From the NCBI GenBank assembly GCA_043818215.1, contig JBDRGC010000033.1, positions 1 through 29,646 of the forward strand: 29,646 nucleotides of DNA, read 5' to 3'. The translations under genes and the position numbers were made by a program. The notes under the pieces are model-generated. The model made no database searches and had not been told where the DNA came from. It was given only the letters and a program-made list of their open reading frames with translations. Shown in pieces: positions 13,667-21,831 of the stretch (the stretch's first letter is position 1; each line of letters starts with the position of its first letter). This DNA comes from JBDRGC01 sp043818215. GTDB lineage: Bacteria; Chloroflexota; Anaerolineae; Anaerolineales; UBA11858.

Positions 13667-14606
13667 GCTGCCAAATCACGACCCGGTTGCGGCCGGCCTC
13701 TTTGGCCTCGTAAAGGGCTTCGTCGGCACAATTGAGCAATTCCTCGAGACTCGAACTATTATTGTGGTGGTCGCTGGCAATTCCCAGGCTGGCTGTAATG
13801 GTGATAATATCATTATCAATAGCTATTCGGCTATTCTCGATCTCTTTACGCAGACGCTCGGCGACCTGTGTTGCCCTGTGCTTTCCCGTTTCGGGCATCA
13901 GGATCACAAATTCTTCGCCGCCGTACCGCCCAACCACATCTACACCCCGCAAGCTATGCAAACATAACTGGGCAATAAAACGTAAAACTTGGTCACCAGC
14001 TTTATGGCCATAAGTATCATTGACGCGTTTGAAATGGTCTAAATCTAGCATGGCAATAGAAATTTCGCTCCCATAGCGTTGATGGCGGTCGAATTCACGG
14101 ACGGAAATATCAAAGAAATGACGGCGATTATTCAAGCCGGTCAGGGAATCTTTAGTTGCCAAAATACGTAATTCTTCTTCTACCTGTTTGATCTTTATAA
14201 TCTCTTCCTTTAGATCCTGCTCCATGCGTTTACGTTCGATATGTAATCTCAAACGCATCAAAACTTCTTCTATAAAAAAAGGCTTGGTCACGTAGTCTGA
14301 ACCCCCTGCTTCGAACCCCTCAACTTTACTCTTTGCATCTGCCAGACTTGTCATGAAAATCACCGGGATTTCACGCGTATTTTCATTCTTTCTTAACCGG
14401 CGGCAAGTTTCGAAACCGTCGATGCCCGGCATCATCATGTCCAAAAGGATGGCATCGGGCTGTGCAAGTTCAGCAAGCTGCAAAGCATCTTCACCGCTTC
14501 GAGCGACCAGCACTTCGTAGCCAGTCTTGCTCAAATAATCTGTAAGGATTTTTAGATTTGTTTGGCTGTCATCAACAACCAAAACCGTAGCGTTTTCGAT
14601 TAACAT
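13641..14606 (-). CDS. Receiver-GGDEF response regulator, diguanylate cyclase
   Basis: Makes cyclic di-GMP from two GTP under control of receiver phosphorylation. The 321-residue protein has a receiver domain (acidic pair D12-D13, phospho-site D56 in ILLDMMMP, K108 in YVTKPF) and a helical linker. The GGDEF domain follows with an intact GGEEF motif (229-233), preceded five residues upstream by RGVD (220-223). That is the RxxD inhibitory site for product feedback. I placed the start at the ATG ending at 14606, where the receiver fold begins. The frame stays open to 14678, but that stretch is repeat sequence. TATAAT lies only about 9 nt before this ATG (14616-14621, minus), so the transcript may be nearly leaderless. 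No Shine-Dalgarno sequence is visible. Confidence 0.93.
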   Translation of the reverse strand: MLIENATVLVVDDSQTNLKILTDYLSKTGYEVLVARSGEDALQLAELAQPDAILLDMMMPGIDGFETCRRLRKNENTREIPVIFMTSLADAKSKVEGFEAGGSDYVTKPFFIEEVLMRLRLHIERKRMEQDLKEEIIKIKQVEEELRILATKDSLTGLNNRRHFFDISVREFDRHQRYGSEISIAMLDLDHFKRVNDTYGHKAGDQVLRFIAQLCLHSLRGVDVVGRYGGEEFVILMPETGKHRATQVAERLRKEIENSRIAIDNDIITITASLGIASDHHNNSSSLEELLNCADEALYEAKEAGRNRVVIWQHVAEDDET

Positions 14607-14654
14607 TGTGTTTTGATTATATACTGATCGACCGAGAAAAGAGTGAAATTGCCT

Positions 14655-14752
14655 GTACACGGATTCCACGGAAAACACGGATTTTTCTTCTTGTTTAGCG
14701 CCGTACCAGCCGGTTGTCCATTCAATCTGTTCGATCCGTAAAATCCGTGTAC
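14655..14752. repeat. Inverted repeat with GTACACGGATT arms
   Basis: GTACACGGATT at 14655-14665 and AATCCGTGTAC at 14742-14752 are perfect 11-bp complements enclosing CACGGA-type words. It lies between the divergently spaced ends of the cyclase and patatin genes. The architecture is the same as that of the elements at 6192-6303 and 21397-21610. Confidence 0.75.
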
Positions 14753-14778
14753 CATATTTTCGCCATTTTGAAGTACGC

Positions 14779-15654
14779 TCAGTATATCAGCTTAGGCAAA
14801 CGCCGGGCCAGTTTGCTCCGCCAGCTCACCGCGCGATGTAATTCGGGCAAAGCAGCTTCGGCAGCTTGCTCGCCTCGTTTGGCAATTGCGGCCACGTCTG
14901 CTTTTTCTAAAAGGCCGATATGACCTACATCTGGCCGGATGATGACTTCGGGTTTGTCTATCTGTAAGCGCAATTCGGTGAGCATGCGGTTGCCAATGTC
15001 TACCGAGCGGATGAAAATCTCAAAGGCCTGAGCCACCCGCAAACGGGTGATACGCTCCAACACGGGATAAGGAGAGAAAATATCGGGAGTTGGGAGATCA
15101 GCCCATTGCTGCTGAGGCGGCGAAAGCACGACTGCCACAACGGGCAAATCTGGCGCCAACGAACGGGCAACGGAAACGGGTACCGGGTCCAGCACACCGC
15201 CATCGGCCAGCAAGTGATTTTCCAATTGTTTCGACGGGAAAATACCAGGGATTGCGATGGTCGCCAAAAGAGCATCCACAACGCGCCCCTGCTGTAGGAT
15301 CACTTCCTGGCCGGATTCCATATCCACTGCCGTGACCGCACAGGGGATGCGCAGATCATTGAAGGTGCGCTCACCCAACAATTCGGTGAGCGACCGGGCC
15401 ACGCCCGTCACCCCCAACAAAGCCGGGCCATCTCCGGGCTGGCGGCCATAAAGTTTGCTCTGGGTGATCCCACTCATGTGGGTTTCGATCTCATCAGGGC
15501 TATAGCCAGCCGCATAAGCTGCGGCGACTATGCCGCCCGCGCTGGTTCCCGCGATGGCTCGAATCTCGAAGCCTGCACGCTCCAAAACTCGCAACACACC
15601 AATATGAGCGTTACCTTTAGCGCCGCCGCCTCCGAGGGCAAGAGAAATGTTCAT
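14779..15654 (-). CDS. Patatin-like phospholipase (RssA-type)
   Basis: The 291-residue cytoplasmic or membrane-associated serine lipase has the complete catalytic machinery of the bacterial patatin family. The oxyanion-hole loop is GGGGAKG (8-14), the nucleophile is S38 in GTSAG, and the dyad aspartate is D151 in DGG. Length and layout match RssA/NTE-like esterases. The substrate is probably a phospholipid or lysophospholipid. The start at 15654 follows almost directly on a TAGGGAT-type repeat with no Shine-Dalgarno sequence. An earlier start is excluded because the first motif already lies at residue 8. Confidence 0.92.
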   Translation of the reverse strand: MNISLALGGGGAKGNAHIGVLRVLERAGFEIRAIAGTSAGGIVAAAYAAGYSPDEIETHMSGITQSKLYGRQPGDGPALLGVTGVARSLTELLGERTFNDLRIPCAVTAVDMESGQEVILQQGRVVDALLATIAIPGIFPSKQLENHLLADGGVLDPVPVSVARSLAPDLPVVAVVLSPPQQQWADLPTPDIFSPYPVLERITRLRVAQAFEIFIRSVDIGNRMLTELRLQIDKPEVIIRPDVGHIGLLEKADVAAIAKRGEQAAEAALPELHRAVSWRSKLARRLPKLIY

Positions 15655-15657
15655 GAT

Positions 15658-15766
15658 GATTAGGGATTAGGGACTGGGGACATGGGACTAGGTTTCCTGC
15701 TTCCTGCTTCCTGCTTCATGCTTCCTGCTTCCTGCTTCCTGCTCCCCAGCCCCTAGTCCCTAGCGG
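15658..15766. repeat. Tandem 7-nt repeat array (TTCCTGC)
   Basis: The central block is TTCCTGC with a 7-nt period. It is flanked on the left by TAGGGACTGGGGA and on the right by TCCCCAGCCCCTAGTCCCTA, which are partly complementary, so the array is bracketed by an imperfect inverted repeat. It abuts the patatin start and forms the 3' end of the decayed ABC frame. Confidence 0.85.
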
Positions 15767-16351
15767 AGCATAGAACTTCCGCCGGTACAGGTCGGCGTAT
15801 AGGGCATCATTGTCTAGCAGTTCCTTGTGGGTGCTGCGTTCGACACTCCGGCCTTCGTCCATTGCGAGAATCATATCAGCATTACGCACGGTAGACAAGC
15901 GGTGGGCAATCACAAAGCTAGTGCGCCCCTCGAGCAGATGGTCGAGGGCCTGCTGAATGAGCGCTTCGGTGCGGATAACAACGCTGGCGGTGGTTTCATC
16001 GAGGATCAGGATGCGCGGATCGGCTAGTATGGCGCGGGCTATGGAGATCAACTGCCGCTGCCCCTGGTTGAGCATCGCGCCGCACTCACCGACTTCGGTC
16101 TGGTAGCCAGCAGGCATACTTTGGCAGCATCGCCGTAACCGGCGGCACGGTGGCTTGAGCAAGCGGTGATAGGCCCTTGCTGAGAGCTGCATCTGGCTCA
16201 TGGCCGTGCGCATTAGCGAACGGCTTGTGCTGTCTAGCTGGCAGCGATAGCGCAGTTCGGCGGGGTGCATGTTGGCGTTGCTGGGGAGCTGCTTCCCTCG
16301 AATCGCTTTTGCTTCTGCTCGCGAGTGGACCTCCAAATTGAACCTTGACAA
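15716..16351 (-). pseudogene. Decayed ABC exporter ATPase domain (C-terminal remnant)
   Basis: The 211-codon open frame keeps only the second half of an exporter nucleotide-binding domain. It shows a signature-like LNQGQRQLISIARA, Walker B ILILDETTASV, and the H-loop segment FVIAHRLSTVRNAD. The membrane domain and Walker A are absent. The D-loop is altered (SVVIRTE where SVDTRTE is usual). The first 90 residues do not read as ABC sequence, which points to frameshifts or deletion. The final residues (GAGSRKQEA) are coded by the TTCCTGC repeat. It resembles the intact second exporter subunit at 19132-21024 and is probably a paralogue remnant. Its lost upstream end now carries the marR promoter on the other strand. 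Confidence 0.85.
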
Positions 16352-16373
16352 ATTCCTAAGGGTACTATATATT
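16345..16373 (+). promoter_or_regulatory. Sigma-70 promoter of the marR-ABC operon
   Basis: A perfect TTGACA at 16345-16350 and TATATT at 16368-16373 are separated by 17 bp. The expected start of transcription is near 16380, which gives a leader of about 25 nt. Confidence 0.8.
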
Positions 16374-16386
16374 TCAGCCCGCTTAA

Positions 16387-16394
16387 CTATATAG
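16387..16394. promoter_or_regulatory. Candidate MarR operator
   Basis: CTATATAG is a perfect 8-bp palindrome just after the expected transcription start. A second CTATAT copy overlaps the -10 element at 16365-16371. MarR proteins typically bind such AT-rich dyads over their own promoter, which would make the operon self-repressed. Confidence 0.5.
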
Positions 16395-16405
16395 AGAGGT
16401 GAGAT

Positions 16406-16867
16406 ATGCCAGATGCCGATCCATTTGTTATTACATTACATCGCTGGATAGAGATTTCGATGCGCCGCTCGATGCGCAATTTCCTGCGCTACGCCAGAGA
16501 GAGCGGACTTTCCATGTCACAATTTGGTACTTTGTTCCATCTCCATCGCATGGGGCACAGCGGTGTCACTGACCTGGCTGATCATCTGGACGTGACCAGT
16601 GCTGCCGTCAGTCAAATGCTGGAACGCCTGGTGCAGCAGGAATTAATCCTGCGCTCGGAAGATCCCCACGACCGGCGAGTTAAGCATATCGTCTTGACCG
16701 ATCAAGGTCGCCAGGTTCTCGAAGAAGGCATCCTTGCCCGCCAGGGGTGGTTGGGTGATCTGGCAGATTCCCTATCTGCCAGTGAAAAGGAGCAGATCAT
16801 GGCTGCGCTGCAAATTCTGATTGACAAGGCAAACTATCTCTATCAACCAGGCAACCCAGAAAACTAA
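16406..16867 (+). CDS. MarR family transcriptional regulator
   Basis: The 153-residue protein has the MarR winged helix-turn-helix. The recognition helix region is VTDLADHLDVTSAAVSQMLERLVQ (about 53-76), followed by the wing EDPHDRRVKHIVLTDQGR with the family's D-x-R-D/R signature. The N- and C-terminal helices would form the dimer interface. It probably represses its own operon and releases DNA when it binds a drug or lipid-like ligand. GAGGTGAG precedes the ATG, and the two exporter genes follow after 27 nt, so one transcript is likely. Confidence 0.93.
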   Translation: MPDADPFVITLHRWIEISMRRSMRNFLRYARESGLSMSQFGTLFHLHRMGHSGVTDLADHLDVTSAAVSQMLERLVQQELILRSEDPHDRRVKHIVLTDQGRQVLEEGILARQGWLGDLADSLSASEKEQIMAALQILIDKANYLYQPGNPEN

Positions 16868-16894
16868 TTTTTCCCTTAGAGGAGCATTCCCAAC

Positions 16895-19135
16895 ATGCTA
16901 CGACTGATCAAATATTTAAAACCCTATACCCTTTTGATTCTCTCATCCATCGCGCTGTTGTTTATCCAGGCCAATGCTGACCTGGCGCTGCCGGATTATC
17001 TCTCGAAGATCGTCAACAACGGCATTCAGCAAAGCGGTGTGGAGAACGCTGTGCCCAAAGCGATTCGCCAGAGCGAGATGGACAAACTCTTGATCTTCAT
17101 GAGTGCTGAAGACAAAACACGCCTGCTGGATGATTACCTTTTGGTGGACCCAACCTCCCCCGAGGTTGAGCAATATCTCGAAGATTACCCTGCCCTTGCC
17201 GGTGAGCCGATCTACGTGCTCACGGGGGCGGATCAAGCCGAAATCGATGTGCTGAACCCCATTATGGGCAAGGCTTTAGTGGTTGTCTCCGGCATCGAGC
17301 AAATGATCGCCGATCCAACCAAAGCACCGCCAATGGGCGCTGGTTTTGGCTTTGACCCCTCCAGGATTCCCGCTGGGACGGATGTCTTCGACTTACTGGC
17401 ACAGATGCCCGCCGCGCAGCTTTCGCAGGTGAGCGCGGTTATTAGCGAGAAATTTGCCGCCCTCGGTGACAGCATGATCAACCAGATGGCGGTCGGCGTG
17501 GTCAAAACTGAGTACGAAGCCCTCGGCATGGATGCTGGCAAGTTGCAAACCGACTATATCCTGCGCACCGGTAGCATAATGCTGCTCATCTCTCTTCTGG
17601 GTGGCGCTTGTACGATCACTGTTGGTTTCCTGGCATCACGCACGGCAGCCGGAGCGGCCCGCGACATCCGCAAGGGAGTCTTCAAAAAGGTGGAAAGTTT
17701 CTCAAGTACGGAGTTTAATAAGTTTTCCACGGCTTCCCTGATCACTCGCTCGACTAACGATGTCACCCAGGTGCAGATGGTGATCTTCATGATCATGCGC
17801 ATGGTTTTCTACGCCCCGATCATCGGCGTTGGCGGCATCATTCGGGCTATCGATAAGAGCGCCAATATGTGGTGGATCATTGCTGTCGCCGTGGTCGCGC
17901 TCATCAGCTTGATCTTGATCGTCTTTTCGGTTTCGCTGCCAAAATTCAAAATTATCCAGAGCCTGATCGACCGCCTCAATCTGGTGATGCGCGAAAACCT
18001 GTCGGGCATGATGGTCATCCGATCTTTCAACAAGCAGGATGACGAGGCAAAGCGCTTCGGTAAAGCCAATCGTGACTTGACCGACACCAGCCTGTTCGTC
18101 GCTCGGGTGATGGTCACGATGATGCCGGTCATGATGCTGCTGATGAACGTTCTGTCCGTGAGCATCATCTGGGTGGGCGCCCACCAGGTCGCCGAATCAA
18201 CCATGCAGGTCGGCGATATGATTGCCTTCATGCAATACGCCATGCAGATCGTTTTTGCCTTCCTGATGATGTCGATGATGTTCATCTTCTTGCCCAGGGC
18301 GGCCGTATCCGGCGGGCGTATCGCTGACGTGCTGGAAACTGAGATCACCATCACCGATCCAGAAGACCCCAGGCAATTCAAGGAACCATTCGTTGGCGAA
18401 ATCGAGTTCCGTAATGTCTCTTTCCGTTATCCCGACGCGCTCGATGATGTGCTCCACAATATCAGCTTCACCGCCCAGCCCGGCGAGACAATGGCCTTCA
18501 TTGGCTCAACCGGCTGCGGCAAATCCACCGTTGTTAACCTGATCCCGCGCTTCTATGATGTCACCCAAGGTGGAATTTATTTGGATGGGGTCGATATTCG
18601 TGAGGCCCGACAAAGCGATTTGCGCGACAAGATCGGCTACGTGCCGCAAAAAGGCATGTTATTCTCAGGCACCATCGAGAGCAACTTGCTGTATGCTGAT
18701 CAAAACGCCAGCGGCGAAGTTTTGAAAGAGGCGGCAGACATCGCCCAGGCCAGCGAGTTTATCTTTGCCAGGCCCGATGGCCTCGCCGCCGAGATCGCCC
18801 AGGGTGGCTCGAATGTCTCGGGAGGGCAGAAGCAGCGCCTGGCAATTGCGCGTGCCATCGTCAAAAAACCCCCTATTTACATCTTCGATGACAGTTTTTC
18901 AGCCCTGGATTTCAAGACTGATTCAGCTTTGCGCAAGGCGCTCAAGCAGAAAACGGGCGACTCTACGGTGCTGATCGTCACCCAGCGCGTGGCAACGGTT
19001 AAAAACGCCGACCAGATCATCGTGCTCGATCAAGGCCGGGTGGTCGGCAAAGGCAAACATCACGAACTAATGGAAAACTGCGAAACTTATCAGGAAATTG
19101 CGTTGTCGCAATTGAGCAAGGAGGAACTGGTATGA
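16895..19135 (+). CDS. ABC exporter subunit with degenerate ATP site
   Basis: The 746-residue half-transporter has an N-terminal membrane domain with six predicted helices and a C-terminal ATPase domain. Walker A is at 537-545 (GSTGCGKST) and the signature is VSGGQKQR. The catalytic glutamate after Walker B is replaced by D666 (IFDDSFSALD), and the H-loop histidine is Q697 (VTQRVAT). This is the pattern of the degenerate half of heterodimeric exporters such as TM287. An unusual feature is an extracytoplasmic insert of about 170 residues between the first and second helices (about 45-215), rich in Ala, Pro, Asp and Glu. The stop overlaps the next ATG by 4 bp. GAGGAG lies upstream of the ATG. 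Likely cargo is drugs, peptides or lipids. Confidence 0.92.
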   Translation: MLRLIKYLKPYTLLILSSIALLFIQANADLALPDYLSKIVNNGIQQSGVENAVPKAIRQSEMDKLLIFMSAEDKTRLLDDYLLVDPTSPEVEQYLEDYPALAGEPIYVLTGADQAEIDVLNPIMGKALVVVSGIEQMIADPTKAPPMGAGFGFDPSRIPAGTDVFDLLAQMPAAQLSQVSAVISEKFAALGDSMINQMAVGVVKTEYEALGMDAGKLQTDYILRTGSIMLLISLLGGACTITVGFLASRTAAGAARDIRKGVFKKVESFSSTEFNKFSTASLITRSTNDVTQVQMVIFMIMRMVFYAPIIGVGGIIRAIDKSANMWWIIAVAVVALISLILIVFSVSLPKFKIIQSLIDRLNLVMRENLSGMMVIRSFNKQDDEAKRFGKANRDLTDTSLFVARVMVTMMPVMMLLMNVLSVSIIWVGAHQVAESTMQVGDMIAFMQYAMQIVFAFLMMSMMFIFLPRAAVSGGRIADVLETEITITDPEDPRQFKEPFVGEIEFRNVSFRYPDALDDVLHNISFTAQPGETMAFIGSTGCGKSTVVNLIPRFYDVTQGGIYLDGVDIREARQSDLRDKIGYVPQKGMLFSGTIESNLLYADQNASGEVLKEAADIAQASEFIFARPDGLAAEIAQGGSNVSGGQKQRLAIARAIVKKPPIYIFDDSFSALDFKTDSALRKALKQKTGDSTVLIVTQRVATVKNADQIIVLDQGRVVGKGKHHELMENCETYQEIALSQLSKEELV

Positions 19136-21024
19136 GCATGAATACGAAGACGACATCGCCGAATCGCAAACCTGCTGGCGGCCTCATGAGGGGCCGCGGC
19201 CCGATGGGACATGGCGGTCCCATGGCCATGATGAAGGGCGATAAAGCTCGTGATTTCAAGGGCACCATGCGCCAGTTGATCGAGTACCTGGGCTCTTACA
19301 AGGTCGCCATCCTGATCGTGATGCTATTTGCGGTGGCCTCCACCATCTTCAGCATCGCCGGCCCCAAAATATTGGGCCAGGCAACCACCCGGCTTTTCGA
19401 GGGCGTCATGGCCCAAATTGCCGGGACAGGTTCAGGGATTGATTTCGACTACATTGGCCGGATCATCCTGATAACCCTGGCATTGTACGTCGGTTCTTCT
19501 TTGTTTGGTTATATCCAGGGGTGGATCATGTCCGGAATATCCATGGATATTACCTATCGATTCCGCAAGGATATCGCCGACAAAATCAACCGCATGCCCT
19601 TTAAATACTTCGACAGCACCAACCAGGGAGAGGTGCTCTCGCGTATTACCAATGATGTAGATACGGTCAGCCAGACCCTTAATCAGAGCCTTTCACAGAT
19701 TATCACTTCAGTGGTAACTGTGATCGGTGTGTTGGTCATGATGTTGACTATTAGCTGGCAAATGACCCTGGTGGCGCTCTTGATCATCCCGCTGTCGATG
19801 GTGATCATTGCCCTGGTGGTGAAACAATCGCAAAAATACTTCAAACAGCAGCAAGATTACCTGGGGCATATCAATGGGCATGTCGAAGAAATGTTCGGCG
19901 GGCACCTGGTAATGAAGGCCTTCAATGGGGAAGCTGAAAGTGTTGAACGTTTCGACGGGCTGAACGATACCCTCTATAGTTCAGCCTGGAAATCCCAGTT
20001 TTTGTCGGGTTTGATGTTCCCGGTCATGAATTTTGTCGGCAACCTGGGCTATGTGGCGATCTGTATTTTGGGCGGTTATCTGGCTATCAAAAATGCCATT
20101 AGCGTTGGCGATATCCAGGCCTTCATCCAGTATATGCGTTCGTTTACGCAGCCGATCACCCAGATTGCCAATATCTCCAACATTCTCCAGCAGACCGCGG
20201 CCGCGGCCGAGCGTGTCTTCGAGTTCCTGGCCGAGGAAGAGGAAGTTCCCGATGTGGCAGACCCTGTCCAGCCAGAAGCAATCGAAGGCCATGTCACCTT
20301 CGAAAATGTTCAGTTCGGCTATAGCCCAGATAAGACTATCATCAATAATTTCTCCGCCGATGTGAAGCCGGGTCAGAAGATCGCTATCGTTGGCCCAACG
20401 GGAGCTGGCAAAACCACCATGGTCAAATTACTGATGCGCTTCTATGATGTAGACAACGGAGCAATTCTGGTAGACGGTCATAATATCAAAGATTTCAGGC
20501 GCGGAGACCTGCGCTGCATGTTCGGCATGGTGCTGCAAGATACCTGGCTCTACAACGACACCATCATGGAGAATATCCGTTATGGCCGCCCCGGTGCCAG
20601 CAACGAAGATGTGATCGACGCTGCCAAAGCCGCCCACGTAGACCACTTCGTGCGTACCATGCCGGAAGGTTATGACTTGGTGCTGAACGAGGAAGCCACC
20701 AATGTATCGCAGGGACAAAAGCAGTTACTCACCATTGCCCGCGCCATCGTAACCGATCCTAGTATGCTGATTTTGGACGAAGCCACCAGTTCGGTCGATA
20801 CTCGCACCGAGGTATTGATCCAGAAAGCAATGGACAACCTGATGCAGAACCGCACCAGCTTTATCATCGCCCACCGCCTGTCCACCATCCGCAACGCCGA
20901 TTGGATCCTGGTGATGAACGAAGGTGACATTGTCGAGCAAGGGGTGCATGGAGAACTGTTGGAACGCAACGGTTTCTATGCTGGGCTTTATAACAGCCAG
21001 TTCGAATACGCAGAAGTGAGCTAG
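19132..21024 (+). CDS. ABC exporter subunit with canonical ATP site
   Basis: This 630-residue half-transporter is the partner of the preceding subunit. A basic, Gly- and Met-rich N-terminal tail (about 1-45) precedes six membrane helices. The ATPase domain has Walker A GPTGAGKTT (421-429), the catalytic E550 (LILDEATSSVD) and H581 (IIAHRLST). Its signature is altered to VSQGQKQ. The altered signature of this subunit would face the degenerate Walker site of its partner, while the partner's normal signature completes this subunit's active site. That gives one working ATP site per dimer. Translation is coupled by the ATGA overlap. A short hairpin follows at 21033. Confidence 0.93.
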   Translation: MSMNTKTTSPNRKPAGGLMRGRGPMGHGGPMAMMKGDKARDFKGTMRQLIEYLGSYKVAILIVMLFAVASTIFSIAGPKILGQATTRLFEGVMAQIAGTGSGIDFDYIGRIILITLALYVGSSLFGYIQGWIMSGISMDITYRFRKDIADKINRMPFKYFDSTNQGEVLSRITNDVDTVSQTLNQSLSQIITSVVTVIGVLVMMLTISWQMTLVALLIIPLSMVIIALVVKQSQKYFKQQQDYLGHINGHVEEMFGGHLVMKAFNGEAESVERFDGLNDTLYSSAWKSQFLSGLMFPVMNFVGNLGYVAICILGGYLAIKNAISVGDIQAFIQYMRSFTQPITQIANISNILQQTAAAAERVFEFLAEEEEVPDVADPVQPEAIEGHVTFENVQFGYSPDKTIINNFSADVKPGQKIAIVGPTGAGKTTMVKLLMRFYDVDNGAILVDGHNIKDFRRGDLRCMFGMVLQDTWLYNDTIMENIRYGRPGASNEDVIDAAKAAHVDHFVRTMPEGYDLVLNEEATNVSQGQKQLLTIARAIVTDPSMLILDEATSSVDTRTEVLIQKAMDNLMQNRTSFIIAHRLSTIRNADWILVMNEGDIVEQGVHGELLERNGFYAGLYNSQFEYAEVS

Positions 21025-21032
21025 AAAAGGGC

Positions 21033-21049
21033 AGCCGCCGTTAGCGGCT
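21033..21049 (+). terminator. Short hairpin after the exporter operon
   Basis: AGCCGC, five bases and GCGGCT form a 6-bp stem starting 9 nt after the stop codon. There is no T-run, so termination is uncertain. Confidence 0.35.
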
Positions 21050-21066
21050 AAGTGCTCTTCAATCAC

Positions 21067-21123
21067 CAGCAATTCCCGGCATGGAAATCTCGTCTGCATT
21101 GCTAGTCAAACCGGGAATTGCTG
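21067..21123. repeat. Dispersed CAGCAATTCCCGG palindrome, copy 3
   Basis: CAGCAATTCCCGG at 21067-21079 and its exact complement CCGGGAATTGCTG at 21111-21123 enclose a 31-nt spacer. This is the best copy of a family also present at 9456-9482, with a half site at 3478-3490. Confidence 0.8.
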
Positions 21124-21294
21124 TTCGATCACTTCGTTGGAGTTGTATATCACGAGTCCACTGAGAAAAGGTTAAAATTTTTACGCAAAGGCGCAAAGGG
21201 ACAAAGACGCAAAGGTTTTTATGTGAAATAATGAACATCAGTAAGGGTAGTTGAGCCTGGGTCTGCATCCCGTCAAGACCGAGCGCCCCCCTAA

Positions 21295-21312
21295 CCCCCC
21301 AATACTGGGGGG
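21295..21312. repeat. C6/G6 hairpin with an inverted relative at 21657-21682
   Basis: CCCCCC-AATACT-GGGGGG forms a 6-bp G/C stem preceded by CCCCCCTAA. At 21657-21682 the relation is reversed: CCCCC-AGAATT-GGGGG followed by CCGGGGGG. The two look like oppositely oriented copies of one element flanking the 21397-21610 palindrome. Confidence 0.65.
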
Positions 21313-21396
21313 AAAAACTCTCCCGTTCTGGCCTTGGGACAGAGAGAGACACAACAGCAGAAGTAAGTGTTCAGGTTGCTGCTGAAAGTTGTTTCA

Positions 21397-21610
21397 ATAG
21401 AACGCGGATAACGCGGATCAAACGGATTGACGCGGATTTTATTTTATAGAATCCGCGGTGATTCGTTACATACGCGTCACACTTGCACCTGCGGCAAGTG
21501 CAGGTGAGTGCAGGTGAGTGCAGGTGTGACACGGATACCGCGAATCACCGCGGATTCTTTGAGAATAAAATACGCGTAAATCCGTGTAATCCATGTCACC
21601 AGCGTTCTAT
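21397..21610. repeat. Nested 214-bp palindromic element
   Basis: The outer arms ATAGAACGC (21397-21405) and GCGTTCTAT (21602-21610) and the inner arms AGAATCCGCGGTGATTCG (21448-21465) and its exact complement (21541-21558) are perfect. Between the inner arms lies a tandem GTGCAGGTGA repeat (about three copies) with its own small hairpin. GCGGAT words fill the space between outer and inner arms. No open frame for a transposase is present. Confidence 0.8.
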
Positions 21611-21831
21611 TTTTGTGCATTTGGTTATAGCCTGAGCAGTTACAACAGAAGTGTCACCCCCAGAATTGGGGGCCGGGGGGCATTCACACCAGCAATCCAT
21701 AAAAAAGCTCTCATACTGGGGATTGTTGGTATATAATAGGCTTGGAAATGCCAGAAAATTAATTGTCCCATATTTGAACTTGTGAGGTGTAATCTCACAT
21801 TTCACGGAATTTGTAAAAATATGATAAGCCT

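Larger units (their letters stand above)
21025..21831. other. 800-bp non-coding mosaic of repeats
   Basis: No gene is visible. The region combines the CAGCAATTCCCGG palindrome (21067-21123), ACGCAAAG words (21182-21215) and a C6/G6 hairpin with its inverted relative. It also holds a 214-bp nested palindrome (21397-21610) and, near the end, TATAAT at 21732-21737 as a possible -10 element for the FHA transporter gene, without a good -35. Confidence 0.7.

Noticed and set aside
21397..21610. Insertion sequence
   Set aside because: There are inverted arms, but no transposase frame lies within or beside the element.
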